Shown: positions 1-8,045, counted from the stretch's first letter. The stretch is DNA of 64,000 nt from Rhodococcus sp. Leaf278 (GCF_001426085.1 NZ_LMRR01000001.1:435539-499538), one strand, 5' to 3'. A program made the numbers and translations. The notes: generated by a model not told the origin, from the sequence alone.

Positions 1-53
1 GGATGCTCAGGGCGCGTGAGCGCCCACGATCGATACAGGAGGGGAGAGCAGCA

Positions 54-377
54 GTGACCTACTCGATTGCAGAACCGTGCGTAGATGTACTGGACAAAGC
101 GTGCATCGAAGAGTGCCCGGTGGATTGCATCTACGAGGGTAACCGAATGCTGTACATCCACCCCGACGAATGCGTCGACTGCGGGGCCTGCGAGCCCGTG
201 TGCCCCGTCGAGGCCATTTTCTACGAGGACGACGTTCCCGAGCAGTGGAGCGCGTACGTCGGTGCCAATGTCGACTTCTTCGACGACCTGGGATCTCCCG
301 GCGGCGCAGCCAAGCTCGGCAAGACGGACTACGACCCGCCGTTCATCAAGGCTCTGCCTCCCATGGGCGAGAACTGA
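54..377 (+). CDS. fdxA: 7Fe ferredoxin
   Basis: Small soluble electron carrier of 107 residues with one [3Fe-4S] and one [4Fe-4S] cluster. The N-terminal half carries C9-x7-C17-x3-C21-P and then C40-x2-C43-x2-C46-x3-C50-P, the standard ligand set of bacterial 7Fe ferredoxins; C25 is an additional cysteine. I chose the GTG at 54 because a strong AGGAGGGG Shine-Dalgarno sits at 37-44 and the family starts with a TYxIxxPC motif; in-frame codons further upstream give an unrelated arginine-rich extension. It is followed after 4 bp by the dapC-like gene, the same pairing as M. tuberculosis fdxC-Rv1178. Redox partner unknown. Confidence 0.95.
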   Translation: MTYSIAEPCVDVLDKACIEECPVDCIYEGNRMLYIHPDECVDCGACEPVCPVEAIFYEDDVPEQWSAYVGANVDFFDDLGSPGGAAKLGKTDYDPPFIKALPPMGEN

Positions 378-381
378 CGCC

Positions 382-1485
382 TTGGCACGTAGAGCGGTGG
401 CAGCGGCGCTGCCCGATTTTCCCTGGGACTCGTTGACCGCTGCCAAGGAGAAGGCGTCGGCGCACCCGGACGGCATCGTCAATCTGTCGGTCGGGACGCC
501 CGTCGACCCGGTCGCCGAGGTGATTCGGGTTGCTCTGAATTCGGTTGCCGGCGAACCCGGATACCCGACGACCATCGGCACCGTCGCGCTGCGGGAGGCC
601 GCGGTGGCGGCGCTGGAGCGCCGCTACTCGATCACCGGTATCTCGACCGACGCGGTGCTGCCGGCCATCGGCACCAAGGAAATGATCGCCTGGCTGCCGA
701 GTCTGTTGGGTCTGGGGACCGATGACCTGGTTGTCATCCCCGAATTGGCATATCCCACATACGAAGTGGGTGCTCTGCTCGCCGCTTCTCGTATTCTGCG
801 CGCCGACGGTCTCGCGCGGCTCGGCCCCGAGCGGGCGTCGCTCGTCTTCGTCAACTCACCGTCCAATCCGACGGGCAAGGTGCTCGGTGTCGACCACCTG
901 CGCAAGGTCGTCGACTGGGCGCGAGAGCGCGACGCCATTGTCGTCTCCGACGAGTGTTACCTGGGTCTGACCTGGGATGCCGAGGCCGTGTCGGTGTTGG
1001 ATCCCCGGGTGTGCGGCGGTGATCACACCAATCTCCTTGCCGTGCATTCACTCTCGAAGACCTCGAACCTGGCGAGTTATCGCGCGGGCTTCGTCACCGG
1101 CGACGCGTCCCTCGTGGCGGAGCTGCTCGAGGTACGCAAGCACGCCGGCATGATGGTGCCGCTGCCGATCCAGGCCGCCATGACTGCGGCTCTGGCCGAC
1201 GACGAGCACGAGAACATTCAACGCGAGCGATACCGCGCCCGCCGGACGATCTTGAAGGCGGCCGTCGAGGAAGCCGGATTCACCGTCGACCACTCCGAGG
1301 CCGGGCTCTACCTCTGGGCCACGCGGGGCGAACCGTGTCGCGACACCGTCGACTGGCTCGCCGAACGTGGCATCCTCGCCGCTCCGGGAGAGTTCTACGG
1401 CCCGCACGGTGGACAGCACGTGCGCATCGCACTGACGGCCACGGACGAGCGCATCGAGGCTGCAGCTATTCGCCTGCGCGGGTAG
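382..1485 (+). CDS. dapC: Succinyldiaminopimelate aminotransferase, actinobacterial DapC type
   Basis: PLP-dependent fold-type I aminotransferase of about 367 residues, predicted to transaminate N-succinyl-2-amino-6-ketopimelate in lysine/meso-DAP synthesis. The N-terminus reads LPDFPWD and then LSVGTPVDPV, as in the actinobacterial DapC group. NSPSNPTG and DECY are the cofactor-binding motifs, and SLSK places the Schiff-base lysine near residue 226, followed by SYRAGF. The start is uncertain: TTG at 382, 4 bp after the ferredoxin stop, or GTG at 397. Tight linkage to the ferredoxin suggests co-transcription. dapD and dapE, the neighbouring steps of the succinylase branch, lie 10 kb downstream. 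Confidence 0.85.
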   Translation: MARRAVAAALPDFPWDSLTAAKEKASAHPDGIVNLSVGTPVDPVAEVIRVALNSVAGEPGYPTTIGTVALREAAVAALERRYSITGISTDAVLPAIGTKEMIAWLPSLLGLGTDDLVVIPELAYPTYEVGALLAASRILRADGLARLGPERASLVFVNSPSNPTGKVLGVDHLRKVVDWARERDAIVVSDECYLGLTWDAEAVSVLDPRVCGGDHTNLLAVHSLSKTSNLASYRAGFVTGDASLVAELLEVRKHAGMMVPLPIQAAMTAALADDEHENIQRERYRARRTILKAAVEEAGFTVDHSEAGLYLWATRGEPCRDTVDWLAERGILAAPGEFYGPHGGQHVRIALTATDERIEAAAIRLRG

Positions 1486-1508
1486 TCGGGTTTCTCTGGT
1501 GTGCTGAG

Positions 1509-1564
1509 TGTCCACAATTCGGTTTGGCGAACGGGATCCCGCCTGCCGACGTGAATTGTGGACA
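1509..1564. repeat. Inverted repeat with 12-bp perfect arms
   Basis: TGTCCACAATTC at 1509-1520 is repeated as its exact reverse complement at 1553-1564. The 32-nt spacer has a small CGGGATCCCG palindrome in its centre. It occupies the gap between dapC and the LysE-type exporter. It has no T-tract and could be an operator pair, a cruciform-forming element or a decayed mobile fragment. I saw no second copy in the window. Confidence 0.6.
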
Positions 1565-1610
1565 GAAAAGTGAGTTGGACCCAGCTCGGACCGAGTGTTC
1601 TCATGTACCC

Positions 1611-2228
1611 ATGACCCTCACCCTGCTGCTCAGCTTCGCCGGTGTGTGTTTTCTGCTGGCGATCCTGCCCGGGCCCGACTCGTTCCTGGTGCTGCGGTAC
1701 AGCATCGGCGGCCTCAAGCCCGGGATCGCGGCGGCGATGGGCGTCGCGATCGGCGGACTGTTCTGGGCCGTGCTGGTAGCCGTCGGTCTGGCGGCGATCG
1801 TCGAGCAGTCGGCGACGGCATATCGAGTCGTCAAGATCCTCGGCGGACTGTATCTGCTGTACCTGGGTGTGAAGGCGTTCCGGTCTCGCCGAAAGAACAA
1901 GGTTGCCGGTGAGCCGCTGGTGCCGGTTGCTGCGCCGGCATGGTCGGCGTTCGGTGCCGGGGTTCTCTCGTGCGCGCTCAATCCCAAGGTGGGACTGTTC
2001 TACTTGGCCGTGGTGCCGCAGTTCCTCACCGTGGTCACGTTCACCGGTGCCATGACGCTCGGCCTGGTCGAGGTGGTCGTGGCCGCCCTGGTGATGGGGG
2101 TGTTCTCCGTCGTCGCCTCACGTGCGGTCGCGTTGCTGCGCAAACCTGCGGTGACCGACTGGTTGGACCGCATCAGCGCCGGATTCCTGGTCGCCCTCGG
2201 AATCGGAACCGTCGCGTCCTCCGCCTAG
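1611..2228 (+). CDS. LysE/RhtB family amino-acid exporter
   Basis: Integral membrane protein of 205 residues with the LysE/RhtB N-terminal signature, in which the first helix is followed by ILPGPDSFLVLR and then a glycine-rich second helix (AAMGVAIGGLFWAVL). The conserved NPKVGLFYLAVVPQF motif, typical of the family's central re-entrant region, lies near residues 123-137. About six hydrophobic segments are visible. It probably exports an amino acid or a toxic analogue; substrate cannot be read from sequence. I chose the ATG at 1611 because the exporter homology starts there. It ends 11 bp before a convergent gene. Confidence 0.85.
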   Translation: MTLTLLLSFAGVCFLLAILPGPDSFLVLRYSIGGLKPGIAAAMGVAIGGLFWAVLVAVGLAAIVEQSATAYRVVKILGGLYLLYLGVKAFRSRRKNKVAGEPLVPVAAPAWSAFGAGVLSCALNPKVGLFYLAVVPQFLTVVTFTGAMTLGLVEVVVAALVMGVFSVVASRAVALLRKPAVTDWLDRISAGFLVALGIGTVASSA

Positions 2229-2239
2229 TAGAACGTCCG

Positions 2240-2662
2240 TCAGTCGAGGTCGGGCTCGCCCACGTCCCAGCCGCCGCGGCGGATGCGCAGGATGTAGACC
2301 AGCTCGTTGCTGCCGAACGCCTCGACGGTGGTGAAGCGTTTCGGCTCGGTGTTGACCTCGGGATTGCGTGCGTGGGCTTCCTCGTAGAGCTGAGTGGCTC
2401 GCAGATCGGCCAGTTCCACTCGCGTCCAGAAGTCGTCCGACTGCACCGAGTAGACGAGCCTCGGCGCGCCGTCGGTGACATGCGCGACGTCGATGGCGTC
2501 GTCGTCCGAATCCTCGTCATCGAGATCCAGGTCGAGATCGTCCTCGGAATCGGTGTCCTGCTCGGCGTCGGTTCCGATCAGATAGACGCCCGCCTGCAGG
2601 TCACCGGCGGCGACCGTCATGTACTCGGCGTAGTCGCCGGTGTCGATTCCGTCCACGTCCAT
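2240..2662 (-). CDS. Hypothetical acidic protein
   Basis: Protein of about 140 residues that I do not recognise. It has a short N-terminal block, then a very acidic stretch rich in Asp, Glu and Ser (about residues 35-60), then a more ordinary alpha/beta region ending in RIRRGGWDVGEPDLD. The ATG at 2660-2662 was chosen over one 42 bp upstream because the longer version would overlap the start of the divergent acyl-CoA synthetase gene. The two genes are only 17 bp apart, so their promoters must overlap each other's coding sequence. Codon usage looks normal. Cytosolic, with no signal or membrane segment. Confidence 0.65.
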   Translation of the reverse strand: MDVDGIDTGDYAEYMTVAAGDLQAGVYLIGTDAEQDTDSEDDLDLDLDDEDSDDDAIDVAHVTDGAPRLVYSVQSDDFWTRVELADLRATQLYEEAHARNPEVNTEPKRFTTVEAFGSNELVYILRIRRGGWDVGEPDLD

Positions 2663-2679
2663 GTATGTACGGTAGCCAT

Positions 2680-4080
2680 GTGCTGCTTCGTTCACTGAAC
2701 CCACTCGCCGTTGCGCGGGGAGACGATATTCCCGACGCCATCACCATCGACGGAGTCTCGCTGTCTCGCGCGGACATCCTGGGCGCGGCGACCTCGGTTG
2801 CCGAACGCATCGCGCGGGCAGACCGGCTCGCGATCCACGCAACACCGTCGGTCAAGACTGTGCTCGCGGTCGTCGGTGCCCTGATCGCCGGCGTCACCGT
2901 GGTCCCGGTCCCGCCGGATGCGGGAGCCGCCGAACGCGAGCACATCCTCCGGGACTCGGGTGCGCAGGCGTGGCTCGGCGAGGCTCCGCCCGATACCGCC
3001 GGGCTCGAGGTTCTACCGGTGCGTCAGCACGCACGTTCGTGGCACAGCTACGCCGAACCGCAACCGTCTTCCGTTGCGTTCGTGCTCTACACCTCTGGTA
3101 CCACCGGCCCGCCCAAGGGCGTCCTGATCTCCCGCGGTGCCATCGAGGCCGGGCTCGACGCGTTGGCCGAAGCGTGGAGCTGGACGTGGAAAGACACTCT
3201 GGTGCATGGTCTTCCGCTGTTCCACGTGCACGGATTGATCCTCGGTATGCTCGGCCCGCTTCGGGTGGGCAGCCCACTGATTCACACCGGTAAGCCGACG
3301 CCGGAGCTCTATGCGGCAGCTCGCGGTTCTCTGTACTTCGGGGTGCCGACCGTGTGGTCGCGCATCGCCGCCGACGAGGACTCTGCTCGCGCCCTGGCCG
3401 ACGCCCGATTACTGGTCTCCGGCAGCGCGCCGCTTCCGGTACCGGTGTTCGAGAAGCTGCGCGAGCTCACCGGCCAGGCCCCGGTCGAGCGGTACGGCAT
3501 GAGCGAAACCCTCATCACCGTCAGCACCCGAGCAGACGGTGAGCGTCGACCGGGATCGGTTGGACTACCGGTCGCAGGCGTCGAAACGCGACTGCGCGGC
3601 GAGCAGGGCGAAGACGTGCCCCACGATGGTGAATCGATCGGTGCACTCCAGATCCGTTGCCCCATGCTGTTCGACGGCTATCTGAACAACCCCGAGGCGA
3701 CGGCCGCGACCTTCACCGAGGACGGCTGGTTCGATACCGGCGATGTCGCCCTCATCGAGCCGGACGGCTTTCATCGCATCGTCGGGCGAGCGTCGACGGA
3801 CCTGATCAAAACCGGCGGCTATCGCGTCGGCGCGGGGGAGATCGAGACGGTGCTGTTGGGGCACCCGAGCGTGAACGAGGTCGCTGTCGTCGGGCTGCCG
3901 GACGACGACCTGGGCCAGCGCATCGTGGCCTTCGTCGTGGGCACCGAGATCGAGGATCGGGTGCTCATCGATCTGGTGGCCACCGAGCTGTCGATTCACA
4001 AGCGGCCGCGCGAGATTCGCGTCGTCGACTCGCTGCCGCGCAATGCCATGGGAAAGGTCCAGAAGAAGCTGTTGTCGTAG
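2680..4080 (+). CDS. fadD36: Acyl-CoA synthetase, FadD36-like
   Basis: ANL-superfamily adenylate-forming enzyme of 466 residues, predicted to activate a fatty or short-chain acid to its CoA thioester using ATP. The P-loop-like motif VLYTSGTTGPPKG is at about residue 135, YGMSET is the A5 motif, WFDTGD is the hinge region, and the C-terminal catalytic lysine is expected in GKVQKK. The GTG at 2680 gives an N-terminus (VLLRSLNP) like mycobacterial FadD36. Short for a FadD, so small substrates are plausible, possibly malonyl- or methylmalonyl-type acids; that is inference. A divergent hypothetical gene lies directly upstream. Confidence 0.85.
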   Translation: MLLRSLNPLAVARGDDIPDAITIDGVSLSRADILGAATSVAERIARADRLAIHATPSVKTVLAVVGALIAGVTVVPVPPDAGAAEREHILRDSGAQAWLGEAPPDTAGLEVLPVRQHARSWHSYAEPQPSSVAFVLYTSGTTGPPKGVLISRGAIEAGLDALAEAWSWTWKDTLVHGLPLFHVHGLILGMLGPLRVGSPLIHTGKPTPELYAAARGSLYFGVPTVWSRIAADEDSARALADARLLVSGSAPLPVPVFEKLRELTGQAPVERYGMSETLITVSTRADGERRPGSVGLPVAGVETRLRGEQGEDVPHDGESIGALQIRCPMLFDGYLNNPEATAATFTEDGWFDTGDVALIEPDGFHRIVGRASTDLIKTGGYRVGAGEIETVLLGHPSVNEVAVVGLPDDDLGQRIVAFVVGTEIEDRVLIDLVATELSIHKRPREIRVVDSLPRNAMGKVQKKLLS

Positions 4081-4164
4081 TCGTCAGCGGGAGTGGAGCC
4101 TGCGGAACGACCCAATATACGTCAGCGTCAGCGGGGTTGTGAGGTGGCCGTTAACCTCGAAAGT

Positions 4165-4827
4165 ATGACGACACTCGACGGCGCACGCATTCTCGTTTTC
4201 GGTGCCAGTGGTGGGCTGGGTTCCCCGATAGTCGACCAGCTCGCCGAAGCCGGCGCCCGGCTGACCGTCAGCGGTCGCAGTCTCGAGTCCTCGGAGCATC
4301 ATGCGGTCAATGCCGATCTGACGCTGCCGGATTCGGCTCGCTCGGTGATCGCGGAGGCCGTCGAACACCACGGTGGTCTGGACGGAATCGTGATCGCCGC
4401 AGGCGTGGTGGCGTTCGGTGCGGTCAGCGAGGTGGACGACGACACCGTCGACGAGTTGCTGCTGCTCAACTACCTCGCGCCGCTGCGGGTCATGAGAGCA
4501 GCGCTGAACACGCTGGATCAAGGCGGATTCGTCCTCAACATCAGTGCGGTGGTGGCCGACAAGCCGATGCCGAACATGGGCGCTTACTCGGCGAGCAAGG
4601 CGGCGGCCAGTGCATTGCTGAAAAGTGTTCGTACAGAAGCCCGTAAGTCGAAGATCAGGATTGTCGATGTGCGGCCACCGCACACCGAGACCGGCTTGGC
4701 CACTCGGCCGATCGCCGGGCAGGCACCGAAACTGCCACAGGGGTTGACCGCGGATTCGGTGGCAGCGCGCATCGTCGCGGCCATCGCCGACGACGAGACC
4801 GACGTCGGCGCGGACCAGTTCTCTTAG
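4165..4827 (+). CDS. Short-chain dehydrogenase/reductase
   Basis: NAD(P)-dependent oxidoreductase of 220 residues. The dinucleotide-binding motif is a GASGGLG near residues 13-19, and the catalytic YxxxK appears as YSASK with an upstream serine in LNIS. The ATG at 4165 was selected because the Rossmann strand begins immediately after it (ARILVFGASGG). Shorter than most SDRs, so the substrate-binding C-terminus is reduced. Substrate unknown. Its stop at 4825-4827 lies immediately before the -10 hexamer of the cysteine leader. Confidence 0.85.
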   Translation: MTTLDGARILVFGASGGLGSPIVDQLAEAGARLTVSGRSLESSEHHAVNADLTLPDSARSVIAEAVEHHGGLDGIVIAAGVVAFGAVSEVDDDTVDELLLLNYLAPLRVMRAALNTLDQGGFVLNISAVVADKPMPNMGAYSASKAAASALLKSVRTEARKSKIRIVDVRPPHTETGLATRPIAGQAPKLPQGLTADSVAARIVAAIADDETDVGADQFS

Positions 4828-4829
4828 GC

Positions 4830-4835
4830 TATTGT
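4830..4835 (+). promoter_or_regulatory. -10 hexamer of the cysteine leader transcript
   Basis: TATTGT fits the actinobacterial TANNNT -10 motif. It ends seven nucleotides before the G of the GTG at 4843, so the predicted +1 coincides with the start codon and gives a leaderless mRNA. No recognisable -35 is seen, which is common for this promoter class. Confidence 0.55.
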
Positions 4836-4842
4836 CGAAAAC

Positions 4843-4935
4843 GTGACCGACACGCATGTGACCGACGCAGCCAGAAGGCTCGTTCGTCGTCGCACAATCG
4901 ACTTGTGTCTGGTGTGCACCTCCTCCTGTTCGTGA
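4843..4935 (+). CDS. Cysteine-rich leader peptide (putative attenuator)
   Basis: A 30-codon open frame starting with GTG at 4843 (in-frame alternative GTG at 4858) and ending in RRTIDLCLVCTSSCS then TGA. Three of the last nine codons are Cys. The RRxxDLC...C ending resembles the short leader peptides annotated upstream of sulfur-assimilation genes in actinobacteria and the polycysteine leaderless ORFs shown in mycobacteria to act as cysteine-responsive attenuators. A hairpin (4954-4963 with 4971-4980) lies between its stop and the OsmC gene, and ATCCT at 4951 could pair with the AGGAT ribosome-binding site at 5009. Ribosome stalling at the Cys codons when cysteine is low would be expected to open the downstream operon. 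Confidence 0.75.
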   Translation: MTDTHVTDAARRLVRRRTIDLCLVCTSSCS

Positions 4936-4953
4936 TTGTCGATCGAACCCATC

Positions 4954-4980
4954 CTCGACGAGCATGCACTGCTTCTCGGG
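4954..4980 (+). promoter_or_regulatory. Hairpin between leader peptide and osmC
   Basis: Stem of about 10 bp (4954-4963 with 4971-4980) with one C-C mismatch and G-U wobbles, and a 7-nt loop. It starts 19 nt after the leader stop codon, a plausible position for a structure controlled by ribosomes on the leader. It has no U-tract, so control could be at translation or by Rho rather than by intrinsic termination. Confidence 0.4.
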
Positions 4981-5018
4981 TCGTTCCGGCAACCATTTTC
5001 CAGCGAACAGGATCATTC

Positions 5019-5531
5019 ATGACCACATCTGTGTCCCATCTCGGCGGCGTCATTGCTGCCACCGATGACGCCGTGCAGGCCGACGCGAAGAACGCCCAGG
5101 TCGTCTTTCGTGGTTCTGCCACCGCACACGACGCCGTCGCCAGCACCATCACACTCGGCAAGTTCAGTGTCGAGGTCGACGAGCCACCGGCCCTCGGCGG
5201 AGAGAACAAGGCCGCCAATCCAGTCGAGTACTACCTGGCGTCACTGCTGTCCTGCCAGGTGGTCACCTACCGCGTGTGGGCCGAGAAGCTCGGGATCGTC
5301 GTCGACGACATCAAGGCCAAGGCCGAGGGTGACCTCGACGTACGTGGATTCTTCGGTTTCGACGAGAACGTGCGCCCCGGATTCGGCGAGGTGCGGGTGG
5401 TCGTGACGATCACCGGACCCGAGAGCCGAGAACGGTACGAGGAACTGCAGAAGGCCGCCGATGATCACTGCCCCGTGCTGGATCTGACGCGCAACCCCAC
5501 CCCGATTCGCACCGTTCTCGAAACGGCGTGA
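5019..5531 (+). CDS. OsmC/Ohr-family thiol protein
   Basis: OsmC-family protein of 170 residues. The two redox cysteines of the family are present: one in the central helix (SLLSCQ, about residue 82) and one in DHCPVLDL near residue 154. The family reduces organic hydroperoxides with these thiols. Position directly upstream of a sulfhydrylase and behind a cysteine leader suggests a role in sulfur or thiol metabolism, for example protecting or handling reactive sulfur. ATG at 5019 is preceded by AGGAT. The coding frame runs further upstream but overlaps the leader peptide in another frame, so the longer start is rejected. The next gene starts 4 bp after its stop. Confidence 0.85.
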   Translation: MTTSVSHLGGVIAATDDAVQADAKNAQVVFRGSATAHDAVASTITLGKFSVEVDEPPALGGENKAANPVEYYLASLLSCQVVTYRVWAEKLGIVVDDIKAKAEGDLDVRGFFGFDENVRPGFGEVRVVVTITGPESRERYEELQKAADDHCPVLDLTRNPTPIRTVLETA

Positions 5532-5535
5532 GGTT

Positions 5536-6834
5536 ATGAGCGAACGGACTTTCGGCCTGCGTACCAGAGCAATTCACGCCGGAGCGAGGCCCGACCCTTC
5601 CACCGGTTCGCGTGCTGTGCCGATCTATCAAACGGCGAGCTACGTGTTCGAGAATTCCTCGGACGCAGGCGATCTGTTCGCTCTGCAGAAGTACGGCAAC
5701 GTCTACAGCCGTATCGGTAACCCGACCGTCGCCGCCTTCGAGGAGCGCATCGCGAGTCTCGAAGGCGGCATCGGAGCGGTCGCCTTCGCCAGTGGATTGG
5801 CGGCCGAGTTCGCGGTGTTCGCCGCGCTCGCGGGCAGCGGCGACCATATCGTCGCAGCGGCCGGGCTTTACGGCGGCACGGTGACCCAGCTCGACGTCAC
5901 GCTCCGTCGTTTCGGTGTCGAGACCACGTTCGTTCCGGGTACCGATCCGGCGGATTACGCTGCTGCGATCACCGATTCGACGAAACTCGTCTACGCCGAG
6001 ATCATCGGCAACCCGTCGGGGGAGATCGCCGACCTCGAGGGCCTTGCCGCCGTCGCCCACGAGCACGGAATCCCGCTGGTGATCGACGCGACGATGGCGA
6101 CCCCGTGGCTGAGCCGGCCCATCGAGTTCGGGGCCGACATCGTGATCCACTCGGCGACGAAGTTTCTCGGCGGGCACGGTTCGACGCTGGGTGGCGTGGT
6201 GGTCGAATCCGGTCGATTCGACTGGGGCTCAGGCAAATTCCCGCAGATGACCGAGCCTGTGGCCTCGTACGGTGGCCTGTCGTGGTGGGGCAACTTCGGC
6301 GAGTACGGCTTTCTGACCAAGCTGCGCAGCGAGCAACTACGCGATATCGGTGGTGCGTTGGCACCACAGTCGGCGTTCACCCTGATCCAGGGTGTCGAGA
6401 CGTTGCCGCAGCGAATGGACGCTCACGTCGCCAATGCCCGGACAGTCGCCGAATGGCTCGAACAGGATCCGCGGATCGACTACGTGAGATGGGCTGGGCT
6501 GCACAGTCACCCGCATCACGAACGGTCCGAGAAATATCTGCCCGCCGGACCGGGTGCGGTGTTCGCGTTCGGAATCGACGGGGGTCGCGACGCCGGGCAG
6601 GCGTTCGTCGAAAGTGTTCGTGTCGCAAGCCATGTCGCCAACATCGGCGACGTGCGCACCCTCGTGATTCATCCGGCAAGCACCACCCACCGGCAGTTGA
6701 GCGACGATCAACTCCGCGGAGCAGGAGTCGGCCCGGAGTTGATCCGCATCAGCGTCGGGCTCGAAGACGTCGACGATATTCTCTGGGATCTGGATCAGGC
6801 CCTGACGCTGGCAACCGGAAAGGCACGCTCGTGA
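5536..6834 (+). CDS. metY: O-acetylhomoserine sulfhydrylase
   Basis: Cys/Met-metabolism PLP enzyme of 432 residues, predicted to make homocysteine from O-acetylhomoserine and sulfide. The N-terminus TRAIHAGARPDPSTGSRAVP and the YSRIGNPTV motif are characteristic. The PLP lysine is K209 in HSATKFLGGHG. SYGGLSWWGNFGEYGFLTKLR is the family's central region. It sits between the osmC gene (4 bp gap) and the CoA-binding gene (4-bp GTGA overlap), so all three are probably translated from one mRNA under the cysteine leader. Confidence 0.92.
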   Translation: MSERTFGLRTRAIHAGARPDPSTGSRAVPIYQTASYVFENSSDAGDLFALQKYGNVYSRIGNPTVAAFEERIASLEGGIGAVAFASGLAAEFAVFAALAGSGDHIVAAAGLYGGTVTQLDVTLRRFGVETTFVPGTDPADYAAAITDSTKLVYAEIIGNPSGEIADLEGLAAVAHEHGIPLVIDATMATPWLSRPIEFGADIVIHSATKFLGGHGSTLGGVVVESGRFDWGSGKFPQMTEPVASYGGLSWWGNFGEYGFLTKLRSEQLRDIGGALAPQSAFTLIQGVETLPQRMDAHVANARTVAEWLEQDPRIDYVRWAGLHSHPHHERSEKYLPAGPGAVFAFGIDGGRDAGQAFVESVRVASHVANIGDVRTLVIHPASTTHRQLSDDQLRGAGVGPELIRISVGLEDVDDILWDLDQALTLATGKARS

Positions 6835-7316
6835 GTGGACGCACCTGGCAAGGCCCATCCGCCCAAGAGCGTCAGCGCATTCTGCGGGAAACCAAGACCG
6901 TCGCAATCGTCGGTGCGTCCAAGAACCCCTCGCGGGCATCCTATTTCGTCAACCGGTATCTGTCGTCGACCAGCAACTACGAGATCTTTCTCGTCAATCC
7001 GACGGTCACCGAGATCGAGGGGACGACGGTCTATCCGACGCTCGCAGACCTGCCGAAGCCCCCGGATCTGGTCGACGTCTTTCGTAAGTACGACGACCTT
7101 CCCGAGGTGCTCACCGAAACCATTGCTGTGCAGGCGAAGACGATCTGGCTGCAGCTGGGACTGTGGCACGAGCAGGTGGCCCACGACGCCGAAGCAGCCG
7201 GATTGAACGTCGTCATGGATCGCTGTCTCAAGATCGAGCACGCACGATTCCACGGTGGATTGCATCTGGCCGGATTCGATACGGGAGTGATCGATTCGCG
7301 TCGTACACGCGGGTAG
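6831..7316 (+). CDS. CoA-binding (succinyl-CoA ligase-like) protein
   Basis: CoA_binding domain protein of 161 residues with the Rossmann-like start KTVAIVGASKNPSRASYFV and a later WLQLGLWHEQ segment, as in the YccU family. A conserved cysteine occurs in VMDRCLKIEHAR. The family has no settled biochemical role. Start GTG at 6831 overlaps the metY stop, and the gene ends the leader-osmC-metY operon. The operon context suggests a link between CoA or acyl-CoA status and sulfur amino-acid synthesis; that is inference. Convergent with the next gene, with a gap of 7 bp. Confidence 0.85.
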   Translation: MSGRTWQGPSAQERQRILRETKTVAIVGASKNPSRASYFVNRYLSSTSNYEIFLVNPTVTEIEGTTVYPTLADLPKPPDLVDVFRKYDDLPEVLTETIAVQAKTIWLQLGLWHEQVAHDAEAAGLNVVMDRCLKIEHARFHGGLHLAGFDTGVIDSRRTRG

Positions 7317-7323
7317 GCGCGCC

Positions 7324-8025
7324 TCACCATGCCAGGACGGTGTCGTCCTCGAATATCAGTCCGGTGGGTCCGTCGGCGTCGAGGGTGGCGAGCCGAATCG
7401 CAACGGCTGCACCCTCGTCCGGCGATCGTGTTCCGCGGAATCCATTGAAGTCGGTGGCGACGTGCCCGGGGGCTGCTCCGTTGACCTTGATCGGGGTATC
7501 GGCAAGGTCTCGGGCGTAATGAACGGTGAGGGCGTTCAGAGCGGTCTTCGAGCTCGAATACGCCATCGACGGCGTGCCCACCCATGCGCCGTCCTCGCCG
7601 ATGGAACCGCGCTTGCTGGTGACGTTGACGATCCGACCTGCCGGGGACTTTCTCAATAACGGTAGGAATGCGTTTGTCACATCGACGACGGCAAAGACGT
7701 TGACGCCATAAACCTTTCGCAGATCCGACGAATTTTCCTCGGCAGGGCGGTGATACCCGACGTTGACGCCGGCGTTGTTGATCAGCGCGTCGAGGTGGCC
7801 CACTTCGGTGTCGATGTGTCGGACGGCCTCGTCGATGTCGTCGGCCGAGGTGACATCGAGCCGAATGGGGCGGATGTCTCCGTCGATCCCGGTGGCCGCT
7901 GCGACGCCCCCGGCGAGATCTCGCGAGCCCAAATAGACGACAAAGCCATGGGCGGCGAGGCCGCGGACGATGGCAAGGCCGATGCCTCGGTTGGCGCCCG
8001 TGACGAGAGCGGTGTGTGTTGTCAT
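7324..8025 (-). CDS. Short-chain dehydrogenase/reductase, MarR-linked
   Basis: Classical SDR of 233 residues with TGANRGIG near residues 9-16, NNAG, and the catalytic triad S...YSSSK. It resembles carbonyl-reductase-like SDRs. It is divergent from a MarR regulator; one of two operator copies covers its own start codon, so repression by MarR would block initiation. Substrate unknown; a phenolic or drug-like carbonyl is typical for MarR-linked SDRs, but that is inference. Confidence 0.88.
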   Translation of the reverse strand: MTTHTALVTGANRGIGLAIVRGLAAHGFVVYLGSRDLAGGVAAATGIDGDIRPIRLDVTSADDIDEAVRHIDTEVGHLDALINNAGVNVGYHRPAEENSSDLRKVYGVNVFAVVDVTNAFLPLLRKSPAGRIVNVTSKRGSIGEDGAWVGTPSMAYSSSKTALNALTVHYARDLADTPIKVNGAAPGHVATDFNGFRGTRSPDEGAAVAIRLATLDADGPTGLIFEDDTVLAW

Positions 8026-8034
8026 GTCAACACA
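8015..8034. promoter_or_regulatory. MarR operator copy 1
   Basis: TGTGTTGTCATGTCAACACA is a 20-bp near-perfect palindrome, symmetric at 18 of 20 positions. It spans the start codon of the leftward SDR gene (CAT at 8023-8025). An almost identical copy starts 31 bp further on, about three helical turns, so two dimers would bind the same DNA face. Confidence 0.75.
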
Positions 8035-8045
8035 ATGCGCTCGGT

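Noticed and set aside
4905..5018. N-terminal extension of the OsmC protein
   Set aside because: It would overlap the cysteine leader in another frame, and the OsmC fold starts at the ATG 5019 with its own ribosome site.
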